64,000 nucleotides of DNA from Stenotrophomonas sp. BIGb0135 (GTDB lineage Bacteria; Pseudomonadota; Gammaproteobacteria; Xanthomonadales; Xanthomonadaceae): the NCBI RefSeq assembly GCF_024810105.1, contig NZ_JANUDX010000001.1, forward strand, positions 868,001-932,000, written 5' to 3'. The notes beneath the pieces were generated by a model, which saw nothing but the letters and a program-made list of their open reading frames with translations, was not told the DNA's origin and made no database searches. This document shows, in pieces, positions 8,226 to 16,839 of this stretch. Both the position numbers and the translations under genes were made by a program. Numbering within the stretch: the first letter of the stretch is position 1; each line of letters begins with the position of its first letter.

Positions 8226-9911
8226 CTACCCGAGCCGCCCCTCGCGCAGCCGATAGCTGCGATGCACGATGCCCTCGGGCAATACGTCGTGGGTGATCAT
8301 CAACAGACTGCGCCCACCCAGCGCCGCCACCATGTCATGCAGCAATGCATGCGCGGTATCCACGTCCAGGCCGTCGGTGGGCTCGTCCAGCAGCAGGATC
8401 GGCGAGCCACGCAGCAGCGCGCGCGCCAGCGCCAACCGCCGGGCCTGGCCGGCGGACATGGTCGCGCCGTTCTCGCCGACCCAGGCGTGCAGTCCCCCCA
8501 GCTGGTCGGCCCAAGCCTGCAGGCGCACGTCGGTTAGCACCTGCCACAGCTGCGCGTCGCTGGCCTGCGGGTCGCCCAGGCGCAGGTTGTCGGCGATGCT
8601 GCCGGCAAACACCGGCGCATTCTGCGGCAGCCAGGCGATCTGGCGATGCCACTCGGCCTGGCTGAACTGGCGGATGTCGACGCCGCCGTAGCGGACGTAG
8701 CCCGAGGCCGGGTCCCACAGCCGCAACAGCAGCGAGGACAGCGTGGTCTTGCCGCTGCCACTGTCGCCGCGGATGGCGATGCGCTCGCCCGGGCGCAGCT
8801 GCAGCTGCACCTCATCCAGGACCCGGCGTGCCTGCCCCGGCCACTGGAAGGTGACGTGTTCGACGCTGAGCAAGGCCGCCTCCACAGGCAGCGGTACCGG
8901 ATCGCGTGGCTCGGCCACGCCGGGGGCCTGCTCGACGATCTGCTCCAGCCGCACCGCCGCCACCCGGCCGGACAGCCACGACTGCCAGGCCAGGCCGATG
9001 CCCGCCCACAGCTCCAGCAACGCCACGGTGAGGAACACCAGCGCGGCCGCCATGGCCGCATCGATGGCGCCGCGCTGGAAGCCAAGCAACGCCACCCACA
9101 CCATCGCCAGCAACCCGGCCGCCGCGCACAGGCCATGCAGTGCATTGCCGCCGATCAGCCGCCAGCGACGGCGACGGTCGCGCGATCTCAACTGTTTGGC
9201 GGCCACCAGCACGCGCTGGTTCCAGTGCTCGCGCGCCTGCAGCGCGGTGAGGTCGGCTGCACCTTCCAACCCTTCGAACGCCTGCGCGCGCAGCTGCGCG
9301 CGATGCCATGCGCGGTCGCGCTCCTCGCCACCCGCGCCGCGCACGGTCAGCCACGGCACGCCGATGCCGATCAGCAGCGCCAACACCGACAGCAGCAGCG
9401 CGGCCGGCGGATGGATCAGCGCGGTCGAGACCACCGCCACCAGCGAAATGCCGCCCAACGCCAGCAGCGGGCCGATCGCACGGACCAGCAGGCCATCCAC
9501 TTCGCCGATGTCCGACATCAGCCGTGCCAGCAGCTCCCCGGTGCGCACGCCGGCCAGCCGCGCCGGTGCCAGCGGCAGCGCGCGACGGAAGAACCACACG
9601 CGCAGGTCGCGTGCGATGCGCAGGGTGACATCGTGGCCGACCAGCTTCTCGAAATAGCGCGAGGCGATCCGCGCCATGGTCAGGCCGCGGATGCCCGCCG
9701 ATGGCGAGAAGAAGTTGAACCCACTGCCGAGCCCGGCCGCGCCGGCCAGCGCCGCCGCGGTGAGGAAGCCGCCGGACAGGCCGAGCAGCGCGGTGCCGGC
9801 CAGCATGGTGATCCACAGCAGCAGCACGGTCAGCAGCAGGCGGCCGCGATGGCGGGCGAAGACGCCGCGCAGGGAATCGGTGCGCGGGGTGTGGATGCGC
9901 GGGGTGCTCAT
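8226..9911 (-). CDS. cydC: Heterodimeric ABC exporter subunit CydC
   Basis: A 561-residue inner-membrane ABC half-transporter. Six membrane helices span about residues 25-310. The nucleotide-binding domain has Walker A GDSGSGKTTL, signature MSAGQARRLALARAL and Walker B ILLLDEPTDGLD. With CydD it exports cysteine/glutathione-type reductant to the periplasm and is needed to assemble cytochrome bd. The signature reads SAGQ rather than SGGQ, as seen in other CydC proteins. Its ATG overlaps the cydD stop by 4 bases (ATGA). The complex's client oxidase is encoded divergently at 11867-14788. Confidence 0.93.
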   Translation of the reverse strand: MSTPRIHTPRTDSLRGVFARHRGRLLLTVLLLWITMLAGTALLGLSGGFLTAAALAGAAGLGSGFNFFSPSAGIRGLTMARIASRYFEKLVGHDVTLRIARDLRVWFFRRALPLAPARLAGVRTGELLARLMSDIGEVDGLLVRAIGPLLALGGISLVAVVSTALIHPPAALLLSVLALLIGIGVPWLTVRGAGGEERDRAWHRAQLRAQAFEGLEGAADLTALQAREHWNQRVLVAAKQLRSRDRRRRWRLIGGNALHGLCAAAGLLAMVWVALLGFQRGAIDAAMAAALVFLTVALLELWAGIGLAWQSWLSGRVAAVRLEQIVEQAPGVAEPRDPVPLPVEAALLSVEHVTFQWPGQARRVLDEVQLQLRPGERIAIRGDSGSGKTTLSSLLLRLWDPASGYVRYGGVDIRQFSQAEWHRQIAWLPQNAPVFAGSIADNLRLGDPQASDAQLWQVLTDVRLQAWADQLGGLHAWVGENGATMSAGQARRLALARALLRGSPILLLDEPTDGLDVDTAHALLHDMVAALGGRSLLMITHDVLPEGIVHRSYRLREGRLG

Positions 9912-11638
9912 GGCGAGGCCTCCGTGGCCAGTGCCGTGCCGCCGGCGGTGAGGGTGAGGCGGGTATCGGCCCAGCGCATCGCGACCTCGCTGTGGGTGGC
10001 GATGACCACTGCACGGCCGCGTGCGAAGGCGGCCAGGGTGCGCAGCAGGTCGGCCTCGGTGTCCGGGTCGAGGAACGCGGTGGGCTCGTCGAGCAGCAGC
10101 AGCTGCGGGTCGCGCAGCAGCAACCGCGCCAGTCCGATCCGCCGTGCTTCGCCGCCGGACAGGCCGACGCCGCGCTCACCAATCACCGTGTCCAGCCCGT
10201 CGGGCAGCGCCTCGGCAAAGCGCATCACCTGCGCGGCCTCGGCCACCGCACGCAGGTGCGCATCGGTGGCCCCCGGGTCGGCCAGGCGCAGGTTGTCGGC
10301 GATGCTGCCGTGGAACAGATACGGGCGCTGGCCCGCATACCCCACGTCCATGCCCGGGCGCAGCACGATGCTGCCCGACTGCGGCGGCAGCCAGCCGGCC
10401 AGCGCCTCCAGCAGCGTGCTCTTGCCGCTGCCACTGGGGCCGACCAGCGCCAGGCGCTGGCCGGGCTCGATCTGGAAAGACAGCCCCTGGATCGCATCGT
10501 GCCGCGCTCCCACGGGGCGCAGCACCAGGTCGCGCACCTGCACCGGCGGCGCGTGCTGTTCCAGCAGCTCCGGTGCGCGCGGCACCGCCGCTGGTGCGTC
10601 GACGGCGGCCTCGGCGGCGGGCAGTTCGCCAAGCAGGCGCTCAACCTCGGCCGCAGCGGCCAGCGCGTTGGCACGATCGTGGTAGTGCGCGGCCAGGCGC
10701 CGCAGCGGCGCGTAGAACTCCGGGGCCAGCAGCAGGCAGAACATCCCCACGCCCAGCGTGGGCACCTGCGCATGCAGCGACATCAGCCCGAGGTAGCTCA
10801 ACCCGAAGTACAGCGCGACCATCGCCACGCTGATCGAGGCGAAAAACTCCAGCACCGTGGAGGAGAGGAATGCGATCCGCAGCACTTTCATAGTGCGCTC
10901 GCGCACGCCTTCGGCGGCGGCGGCCACGCCATCCAGCTCGGCCTCGCCCCGGCCATACAGGCGCAGCAGGCCCAGGCCCTTGATGCGGTCGGCGAAGTGC
11001 CCGCTCATCCGCGCCAGCTCACCCAGCTGGGCACGCCCGGCCGCTTCGGCGCCCCAGCCGACCAGCATCATGAAGAACGGCACCAGCGGCGCGGTGAACA
11101 CCAGGATCAGCGCCACCACCCAGTCGGTCCAGGCCACGGCCAGCACGATCAGCAGGGGCACCACCACCACTTCGATGCGGACCGGCTGGTAGCCGGCGTA
11201 ATAATTCTCGACTGCATCGGCATGGGTGAGCATCAGCTCGCCCAGCTCACCGGTGCGCTGCTGGCGCAGCCACAGCGGGCCGCGCGCCAGCAGCCGCCGG
11301 TAGACCCGCTCGCGCAGCGCCAGCCGCGCGGTGTCGGCCACCTCGCCCGCCGCCGCCTGGGTGGCACTGCCCAGCAGCGCGCGGATGACCAGCACCGCCA
11401 GCAGCGCGACCAGCACCGGCACCGCGCTGGCCAAGGGGCGATGCTGCACCAGCACGGCCTGGATCAACCAGGCGATTGCCGCCGCCTGCCCGATCAACAG
11501 CGCACCGGACAGGCAGATGCACAGCGCGGCCAGGCGCTGGCGGCTGCGCGCGGCGACCGCCAGGCTGCCCAGCCAGTGCAGGCGCTGGCGGCGCAGGGCG
11601 GCGGTATCGGCAGGGCTCGCGTCAGGGGGTATGCTCAA
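9908..11638 (-). CDS. cydD: Heterodimeric ABC exporter subunit CydD
   Basis: A 576-residue ABC half-transporter, first gene of cydDC. Membrane helices fill about residues 35-320 (VALILVFTAPLVPFFMMLVGWGAEA is typical of CydD). The nucleotide-binding domain shows Walker A GPSGSGKSTLLEAL, signature LSGGEARRIGLARLLL and Walker B LLLLDEPTAFLD. The start is a TTG at 11638; no ATG or GTG fits before the first helix. It is divergent from cydABX across a 228-base region that contains an FNR-type site, so reductant export and oxidase synthesis may be co-controlled. Confidence 0.93.
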   Translation of the reverse strand: MSIPPDASPADTAALRRQRLHWLGSLAVAARSRQRLAALCICLSGALLIGQAAAIAWLIQAVLVQHRPLASAVPVLVALLAVLVIRALLGSATQAAAGEVADTARLALRERVYRRLLARGPLWLRQQRTGELGELMLTHADAVENYYAGYQPVRIEVVVVPLLIVLAVAWTDWVVALILVFTAPLVPFFMMLVGWGAEAAGRAQLGELARMSGHFADRIKGLGLLRLYGRGEAELDGVAAAAEGVRERTMKVLRIAFLSSTVLEFFASISVAMVALYFGLSYLGLMSLHAQVPTLGVGMFCLLLAPEFYAPLRRLAAHYHDRANALAAAAEVERLLGELPAAEAAVDAPAAVPRAPELLEQHAPPVQVRDLVLRPVGARHDAIQGLSFQIEPGQRLALVGPSGSGKSTLLEALAGWLPPQSGSIVLRPGMDVGYAGQRPYLFHGSIADNLRLADPGATDAHLRAVAEAAQVMRFAEALPDGLDTVIGERGVGLSGGEARRIGLARLLLRDPQLLLLDEPTAFLDPDTEADLLRTLAAFARGRAVVIATHSEVAMRWADTRLTLTAGGTALATEASP

Positions 11639-11764
11639 GACAGCTCACAGAGGGACACAGGGAGGTTCCGGTCGATTGTAGTGGGTGCCGGGATGGCCCC
11701 CGTGCGGCAAGCGGTCGCAGGCTGCGCCGATCGCATACGATTCCCTCGTGGAACCGTTTGTACA

Positions 11765-11806
11765 TTGATCTGAATCAAGGCTGTTTGAAGTTGCTGGTCA
11801 CAGAAT
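11765..11806 (+). promoter_or_regulatory. FNR/ANR box and predicted class II promoter of cydABX
   Basis: TTGATCTGAATCAA at 11765-11778 is a perfect match to the FNR/ANR consensus TTGAT-N4-ATCAA. If it is centred at -41.5 the transcript would begin near 11813, and CAGAAT at 11801-11806 would serve as the -10. This predicts oxygen-limited activation of cytochrome bd. The start site is inferred, not observed. Confidence 0.75.
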
Positions 11807-11866
11807 TCACTCCGTAGACCCCTTCCCGCCACCTGAAACGGCAAAACCCAACGAGGTAGCCAGGCC

Positions 11867-13450
11867 ATGATTGATCAGACAGTCGTAGAACTGTCACGGC
11901 TGCAATTCGCCCTGACCGCGATGTACCACTTCCTATTCGTCCCGCTCACGCTTGGCCTGTCCTTCCTGGTGGCCATCATGGAGAGCGTGTACGTCATGAC
12001 CCGCAAACAGGTCTGGCGGCAGATGACCCTGTTCTGGGGCACGCTGTTCGGCATCAACTTCGCCATCGGCGTGGCCACCGGCCTGGTGATGGAATTCCAG
12101 TTCGGCATGAACTGGTCGTACTACAGCCATTACGTCGGCGACATCTTCGGTGCACCGCTGGCGATCGAAGGGCTGATGGCGTTCTTCCTGGAAGCCACCT
12201 TCATCGGCCTGTTCTTCTTCGGCTGGAAGCGCCTGAGCGCGGTCAAGCACCTCACCGTGACCTGGTTGATGGCGCTGGGCACCAACCTGTCGGCGGTGTG
12301 GATCCTGATCGCCAACGGCTGGATGCAGAACCCGACCGGCGCGGTGTTCAACCCGGAAACGATGCGCATGGAAGTGGTCGACTTCGCCGCGGTGCTGTTC
12401 AACCCGGTGGCGCAGGCCAAGTTCGTGCACACCGTCAGTGCCGGCTACGTGACCGGCGCGATCTTCGTGATGTCCATCAGTGCGCTGTACCTGCTGCGCA
12501 ACAAGTACAAGGACATGGCCCGCCGCTCGTTCGCGGTGGCTGCTGCGTTCGGCCTGCTGTCGTCGCTGTCGGTGGTGGTGCTGGGTGACGAGAGCGGGTA
12601 TGCCGCCAGCGAACACCAGAAGATGAAGCTGGCTGCGATCGAGGCGATGTGGGAAACCGAGCGTGCCCCGGCCGACTTCACCGCCTTCGGCATCCCCAAC
12701 CAGAGCACCCACGCCAATGACTACGCGATCAAGATCCCGTACCTGATGGGGCTGATCGCCACCCGTTCGCTGGACCAGCCGATCCCCGGCATCCTGGAAC
12801 TGGTGGGCCGCGCCGAGAACCGCATCCGCGGCGGCCAGCTCGCCTACGGTGCGCTGGAGCGCGTGCGCAAGGACAAGAACGACCTGGAAGCGCGTGAGAT
12901 GTTCGACCGCCACTGGCAGGATCTTGGCCATGGGCTGCTGCTCAAGCGTTACCGCGAGGACATCCTCAACGCCACGCCGGAAGAAATCTCCAAGGCGGCG
13001 ATGGATACCGTGCCGCGCGTTGCCCCGCTGTTCTGGACCTTCCGCATCATGGCGGGCCTGGGCTTCTACCTGATCGCATTCTTCGCGGTGGCCTTCTACT
13101 TCTCCTGCCGCAACAGCTTCCAGGACAAGCGCTGGTTCCTGAAGCTGGCCGTGTGGTCGCTGCCGGCACCGTGGATCGCGATCGAGTGCGGCTGGTTCGT
13201 GGCCGAGTACGGTCGCCAGCCGTGGGCGGTGGACGGCGTGCTGCCCACCTTCTATGCCGCATCGGGCCTGGCACTGCATGAAATCCTGACCACGCTGGCG
13301 GTGTTCACCGCGCTGTACACGGTGCTGCTGGTGATCGAGGTCAAGCTGATGCTGAAGGCGATCCGCAAGGGCCCCGACGACATCCTGCCCACCCTGCAGG
13401 CCGACATCCGCCCCGTTACCCCCATTGCCGCCGCCCCCGGCCAAGCCTGA
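11867..13450 (+). CDS. cydA: Cytochrome bd ubiquinol oxidase subunit I
   Basis: A 527-residue integral membrane subunit carrying all three hemes and the quinol site. Axial ligand candidates are His in LTAMYHFLF near residue 23 and His in FVHTVSAG near 189. The conserved GRQPW motif follows the Q-loop. The central hydrophilic Q-loop (about 250-385) is long, so this is the L-type enzyme as in E. coli. It couples quinol oxidation to oxygen reduction with very high oxygen affinity. First gene of cydABX, 15 bases before cydB, with an FNR-type box about 90 bases upstream. Confidence 0.96.
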   Translation: MIDQTVVELSRLQFALTAMYHFLFVPLTLGLSFLVAIMESVYVMTRKQVWRQMTLFWGTLFGINFAIGVATGLVMEFQFGMNWSYYSHYVGDIFGAPLAIEGLMAFFLEATFIGLFFFGWKRLSAVKHLTVTWLMALGTNLSAVWILIANGWMQNPTGAVFNPETMRMEVVDFAAVLFNPVAQAKFVHTVSAGYVTGAIFVMSISALYLLRNKYKDMARRSFAVAAAFGLLSSLSVVVLGDESGYAASEHQKMKLAAIEAMWETERAPADFTAFGIPNQSTHANDYAIKIPYLMGLIATRSLDQPIPGILELVGRAENRIRGGQLAYGALERVRKDKNDLEAREMFDRHWQDLGHGLLLKRYREDILNATPEEISKAAMDTVPRVAPLFWTFRIMAGLGFYLIAFFAVAFYFSCRNSFQDKRWFLKLAVWSLPAPWIAIECGWFVAEYGRQPWAVDGVLPTFYAASGLALHEILTTLAVFTALYTVLLVIEVKLMLKAIRKGPDDILPTLQADIRPVTPIAAAPGQA

Positions 13451-13465
13451 GGCAGGAGAATCCAG

Positions 13466-14620
13466 ATGGACTTCATTGCACTTGATTACACCACGCTCCG
13501 CGTGATCTGGTGGCTGCTGCTCGGCATCCTGCTGATCGGCTGGGCGGTCATGGACGGTTTCGACCTCGGCGTCGGCACCCTGCTGCCGTTCGTGGCCAGG
13601 ACCGACGACGAACGCCGGCTGGTGATCAACACCGTCGGCCCGGTCTGGGAAGGCAACCAGGTATGGCTGGTGCTGGGCGGTGGCGCGATCTTCGCCGCCT
13701 GGCCGCCGCTGTACGCGGTCAGCTTCTCCGGCTTCTACCTGGCGGTGTTTGCCATGCTGTTCGGCCTGATCCTGCGGCCGGTCGGCTTCAAGTACCGCAG
13801 TAAGATGCCGTCCAAGCGCTGGCGCGACAACTGGGACCGCGTGCTGTTCGTGGGTGGCCTGCTGCCGGGCCTGATCGCCGGCGTGGCCGTGGGCAACGTG
13901 CTGCTGGGCGTGCCGTTCCACTTCGATGACAGCATGCGCATCTTCTACACCGGCTCGTTCTTCGGCCTGCTTACCCCGTTCGCGTTGGTGGCCGGCCTGG
14001 TCAGCGTCGCCATGCTGGTCTCGCATGGCGCGGCGATGCTGGTGATCAAGACCGACGGCCCGGTGGCCGAGCGGGCGGCCCGTTACGGCAGTGTCGCGGC
14101 GCTGGTCAGCTTCGTGTTGTTCGCCGCGGCCGGCGCGTGGGTGGCCTTCGGCCTGCCCGGCTACCAGATCACCTCGCAGGTGGTCACCGACGGCCCGACC
14201 AACCCGCTGCTGAAGACCGCCGAAATCGGCACCGTGGCCGGTGGCTGGCTGCGCAACTACAGCAGCATGCCCGCCACCCTGGTGTTCCCGGTGCTTGGCC
14301 TGTTCGGTGCGCTGGCCAGTGCGGTGCTGCTGCGTGCCCGCCGTGGCGGCCTGGCGTTCATCGCCTCGGGCACGTCCATCGCCGGCATCATCCTCACCGT
14401 CGGCTTTGCGATCTTCCCGTTCCTGCTGCCCTCCTCCAGCCAGCCCACCTCCAGCCTGACCGTCTGGGACAGCTCGTCCAGCCACCTCACGCTGTGGATC
14501 ATGCTGATCGCCACGGCCATCTTCCTGCCCATCATCCTGGCCTACACCACCTGGGTGTACCGCGTGTTGAAGGGCAAGACGACCGCCGAGGAAATGGGCG
14601 ACAACCCCAACGCGTATTGA
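13466..14620 (+). CDS. cydB: Cytochrome bd ubiquinol oxidase subunit II
   Basis: A 384-residue membrane protein with about nine hydrophobic helices. The opening VIWWLLLGILLIGWAVMDGFDLGVGTLLPF is diagnostic of CydB, and VGPVWEGNQVWLVLGGGAIF follows. It stabilises the diheme subunit CydA. A GGCAGGAG ribosome-binding site lies about 8 bases before the ATG, just after the cydA stop, and cydX follows. Confidence 0.96.
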   Translation: MDFIALDYTTLRVIWWLLLGILLIGWAVMDGFDLGVGTLLPFVARTDDERRLVINTVGPVWEGNQVWLVLGGGAIFAAWPPLYAVSFSGFYLAVFAMLFGLILRPVGFKYRSKMPSKRWRDNWDRVLFVGGLLPGLIAGVAVGNVLLGVPFHFDDSMRIFYTGSFFGLLTPFALVAGLVSVAMLVSHGAAMLVIKTDGPVAERAARYGSVAALVSFVLFAAAGAWVAFGLPGYQITSQVVTDGPTNPLLKTAEIGTVAGGWLRNYSSMPATLVFPVLGLFGALASAVLLRARRGGLAFIASGTSIAGIILTVGFAIFPFLLPSSSQPTSSLTVWDSSSSHLTLWIMLIATAIFLPIILAYTTWVYRVLKGKTTAEEMGDNPNAY

Positions 14621-14674
14621 TCCCCTGGCGCCGGCCAGCGGCCGGCCCCCACCCCCGCACATAGGAGATTGACC

Positions 14675-14788
14675 ATGTGGTACTTCGCCTGGATCCTCGG
14701 CGCCGGCCTGGCCTCGGTCGTGGCCATCCTCAACGGCATGTGGTTCGAAGCCCGCGAAACCAGCCGGCTGGACGACGAGCAGCGTTGA
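14675..14788 (+). CDS. cydX: Cytochrome bd small subunit CydX
   Basis: A 37-residue single-helix protein: MWYFAWILGAGLASVV at the start, AILNGMWFEARE in the middle, then a charged tail. The pattern matches CydX/YbgT, the small subunit that stabilises heme b595/d in CydAB. A TAGGAG ribosome-binding site lies 8 bases upstream. It begins 54 bases after the cydB stop, the expected position for the third gene of the operon. Confidence 0.93.
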   Translation: MWYFAWILGAGLASVVAILNGMWFEARETSRLDDEQR

Positions 14789-14803
14789 AACTGTAAAAAA
14801 AGG

Positions 14804-14832
14804 TTGCCGATACGGCCTTCACACCGTATTCT
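14804..14832 (+). promoter_or_regulatory. Promoter of first tRNA-Pro gene
   Basis: TTGCCG (14804-14809), 17 bases, then TATTCT (14827-14832). The predicted start lies about 6 bases before the mature tRNA, preceded by a GC-rich discriminator typical of stable-RNA promoters. Confidence 0.6.
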
Positions 14833-14844
14833 TGGCGGCTCCTT

Positions 14845-14921
<77 letters not shown>

Positions 14922-14940
14922 CTTCTGGTGGTCGCATCGA

Positions 14941-14968
14941 AGCCTGGAAACACGATTTCCAGGCTTTT
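14941..14968 (+). terminator. Rho-independent terminator after tRNA-Pro copy 1
   Basis: AGCCTGGAAA and TTTCCAGGCT form a perfect 10-base stem around a 5-base loop (CACGA), followed by a T run. It ends the first tRNA unit 20 bases after the CCA end. Confidence 0.85.
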
Positions 14969-15018
14969 GTGTCTAAGGCCGTGGTGACACGGCACCGAAG
15001 GTGAATGAAACATCCCCC

Positions 15019-15047
15019 TTGCCGCCGAATGCGGGGATGGCTACAAT
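15019..15047 (+). promoter_or_regulatory. Promoter of second tRNA-Pro gene
   Basis: TTGCCG (15019-15024), 17 bases, then TACAAT (15042-15047). The -35 hexamer and spacing match those of the first copy, and GGCGGCTCCTT precedes both tRNAs. Confidence 0.65.
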
Positions 15048-15060
15048 AGGCGGCTCCTTA

Positions 15061-15137
<77 letters not shown>

Positions 15138-15169
15138 CTTTTGGTGGTCAGTGTTAGATTCACGTTGAA

Positions 15170-15212
15170 AGGCTCGAAAGTTCTTGATGTTGAAGACTTT
15201 CGGGCCTTTTTC
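15170..15212 (+). terminator. Rho-independent terminator after tRNA-Pro copy 2
   Basis: AGGCTCGAAAGT pairs with ACTTTCGGGCCT (one G/T pair) around a 14-base loop, followed by TTTTT. It differs in sequence from the terminator of copy 1. Confidence 0.75.
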
Positions 15213-16074
15213 CGTTTGAGGGCGAGAGCGGGCCGACCCCACCCGACTCCCTTCCCGTCGCGCCTTCTCGAGTGGAGCGCCTGCCTTCCCCGCCTTCATG
15301 ACTCGACGCGCAAGTCTCTTGGAATTCTGACAGCAGTTCCCGGATTTCCCCTACAAAGCCAGGAAGGCTGGAAGTGCGGGATTTGGATAGACTGAGCAAC
15401 AGAGAGAATCAGGAACCGGGATGGCCCTTGGAGGTGCGTCGCTCGGGGTCGGCAAGACCACTATCACTCACCTGCCGCGTCACGCACTGCTGGTCAGCCT
15501 CGACTGGGCAGTAACCGCATGCGCGCGTTTGCCATTGGCGATGCCAACCTGGTTGCCCCAGGAAGTTGCCTTGACGAGCGCGGCAGATCTACCCATGCCA
15601 TACGCCCTCGTCGAACGACACGAACCTAGACGACAAGAGATCGGGCGCCTGTCTCTTGCCCTACTGGGTGATTTGGGGAATAGATGACGTGCCCCAGCTC
15701 TTATCGACAAGTTCATGCAAGTCCAGATGGTGGCTACGCCGCAAACACGTGGCGGCCACCTGGCAATTCGGCTGCAGAAATCAGCCATAGACCGTCACCG
15801 ACAAGCCGGCCCAACGAAAACAAAATGCCACTCCCCCCGTGGTGAATCGATCAGTGTCGGCGGAGGAAAATGATCCCTGTCGAATACAACACCGACAGCA
15901 ATGGAGGAAATGCCGGACAGGTTCGCCGTCTATCGCACCTGTTCGTACTCGCCGCATTACACCGCGAATACAAAGCCGCAGGTAGAAACGGAAGGGCGTC
16001 GTTGCACAAGGCATGCGTTCCAAGCGGTTCCGCCCTCGCGGCTAAACAACAGACCGGCTCACATAGGAGTGAAC
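15213..16074. other. Gene-poor A/T-richer stretch at the left end of the accessory block
   Basis: About 860 bases without a supportable gene. Short frames exist (for example 15421-15687 plus, 15781-16023 minus), but none resembles a family and codon use looks random. No integrase, transposase or repeat of the tRNA 3' end was seen. The stretch is visibly poorer in G+C than the flanking core genes, suggesting imported DNA or decayed gene remnants. It should also contain the promoter for the lipoprotein/effector genes. Confidence 0.5.
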
Positions 16075-16836
16075 ATGGTGATTAGAGAAGCGCGGGCAAG
16101 CATCAGCCGCGCCCCCGCCCCCGGGATACTCCGCACTCAAACGCTTGTAATGCTCTGTATCGCGATGGCTTCCTGCTCTCACACGCCTTCCGCGACGCCC
16201 ACATCCATGTCCAAGGAACCTGCCTCAATGAGCGCCTCTTCTACATTGACGCCCGACTTTGTTTCCATGCATCCGGAATTCTCACCCGAAGAAGTTGGAC
16301 GCCGCTTTCTGCGCATGGTCGACAGCCTCAAGTCATTCGATGACCTGTCGGAGAGCCGGATACTTGAGAACATGCGACTACCGATTGGAAACTCCGACCC
16401 GAAGCTCGGAGGTTTTATGTCGGCGCAGATTCCCGATTCCAGTTGGCGGTACAGCTTTAGCTATCGAATAGATCCAAAGCACGCACGTTACACAAACGCA
16501 ACACTGGAATTCAGCAATGACAGGGATGACGGGGCCGGAATGACGCCCGTGTGTCGCCTTGATTTCGACGCTTATGTAAAGGCACTTGAAGACGTCGGGT
16601 TTTCGGAAGTGGAGGGTTCGGCAGAGTATGAATCCCCCATGCCGCACCCCATGATCAATCCCGAGACAGGCGAGATCATTCAGCAAGAGGACCGGAGGCA
16701 TTTTCGAATCCCAACCTACCTCTATTCCCGAGGGGATGTTGGCGTAGTGATCCGCCAGCGCCGTGAAGCCGACGCACCGGAAACCGATCTCCGCCATGGG
16801 TGCGTAGAGTCAATCAGCGTGGGCAAAGGATCTTGA
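16075..16836 (+). CDS. Putative lipoprotein, candidate X-T4SS immunity protein (X-Tfi)
   Basis: A 253-residue protein. The N-terminus (LVMLCIAMASC) is a lipoprotein signal with Cys34 as likely lipid site, followed by a Ser/Thr/Pro-rich linker to about residue 60. The globular part is a mixed alpha/beta domain (PEEVGRRFLRMVDSLKSFDDL, then SWRYSFSYRIDPKHARYTN) that I cannot assign. AGGAG sits 6 bases before the ATG. It ends 3 bases before the effector gene. In Xanthomonas and Stenotrophomonas, type IV effectors are commonly paired with periplasmic lipoprotein inhibitors, so context suggests immunity. That is inference; no direct homology is claimed. Confidence 0.7.
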   Translation: MVIREARASISRAPAPGILRTQTLVMLCIAMASCSHTPSATPTSMSKEPASMSASSTLTPDFVSMHPEFSPEEVGRRFLRMVDSLKSFDDLSESRILENMRLPIGNSDPKLGGFMSAQIPDSSWRYSFSYRIDPKHARYTNATLEFSNDRDDGAGMTPVCRLDFDAYVKALEDVGFSEVEGSAEYESPMPHPMINPETGEIIQQEDRRHFRIPTYLYSRGDVGVVIRQRREADAPETDLRHGCVESISVGKGS

Positions 16837-16839
16837 GCC

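Noticed and set aside
8646..10685. A 679-codon plus-strand frame opposite cydC and cydD
   Set aside because: Low-complexity Arg/Gln/Ala composition with no domain; an antisense shadow of the ABC genes.
11933..14662. A 909-codon open frame on the minus strand opposite cydA and cydB
   Set aside because: It is Gln/His/Arg/Asp-rich low-complexity sequence, as expected from the reverse frame of GC-rich genes, and both cyd genes are unmistakable.
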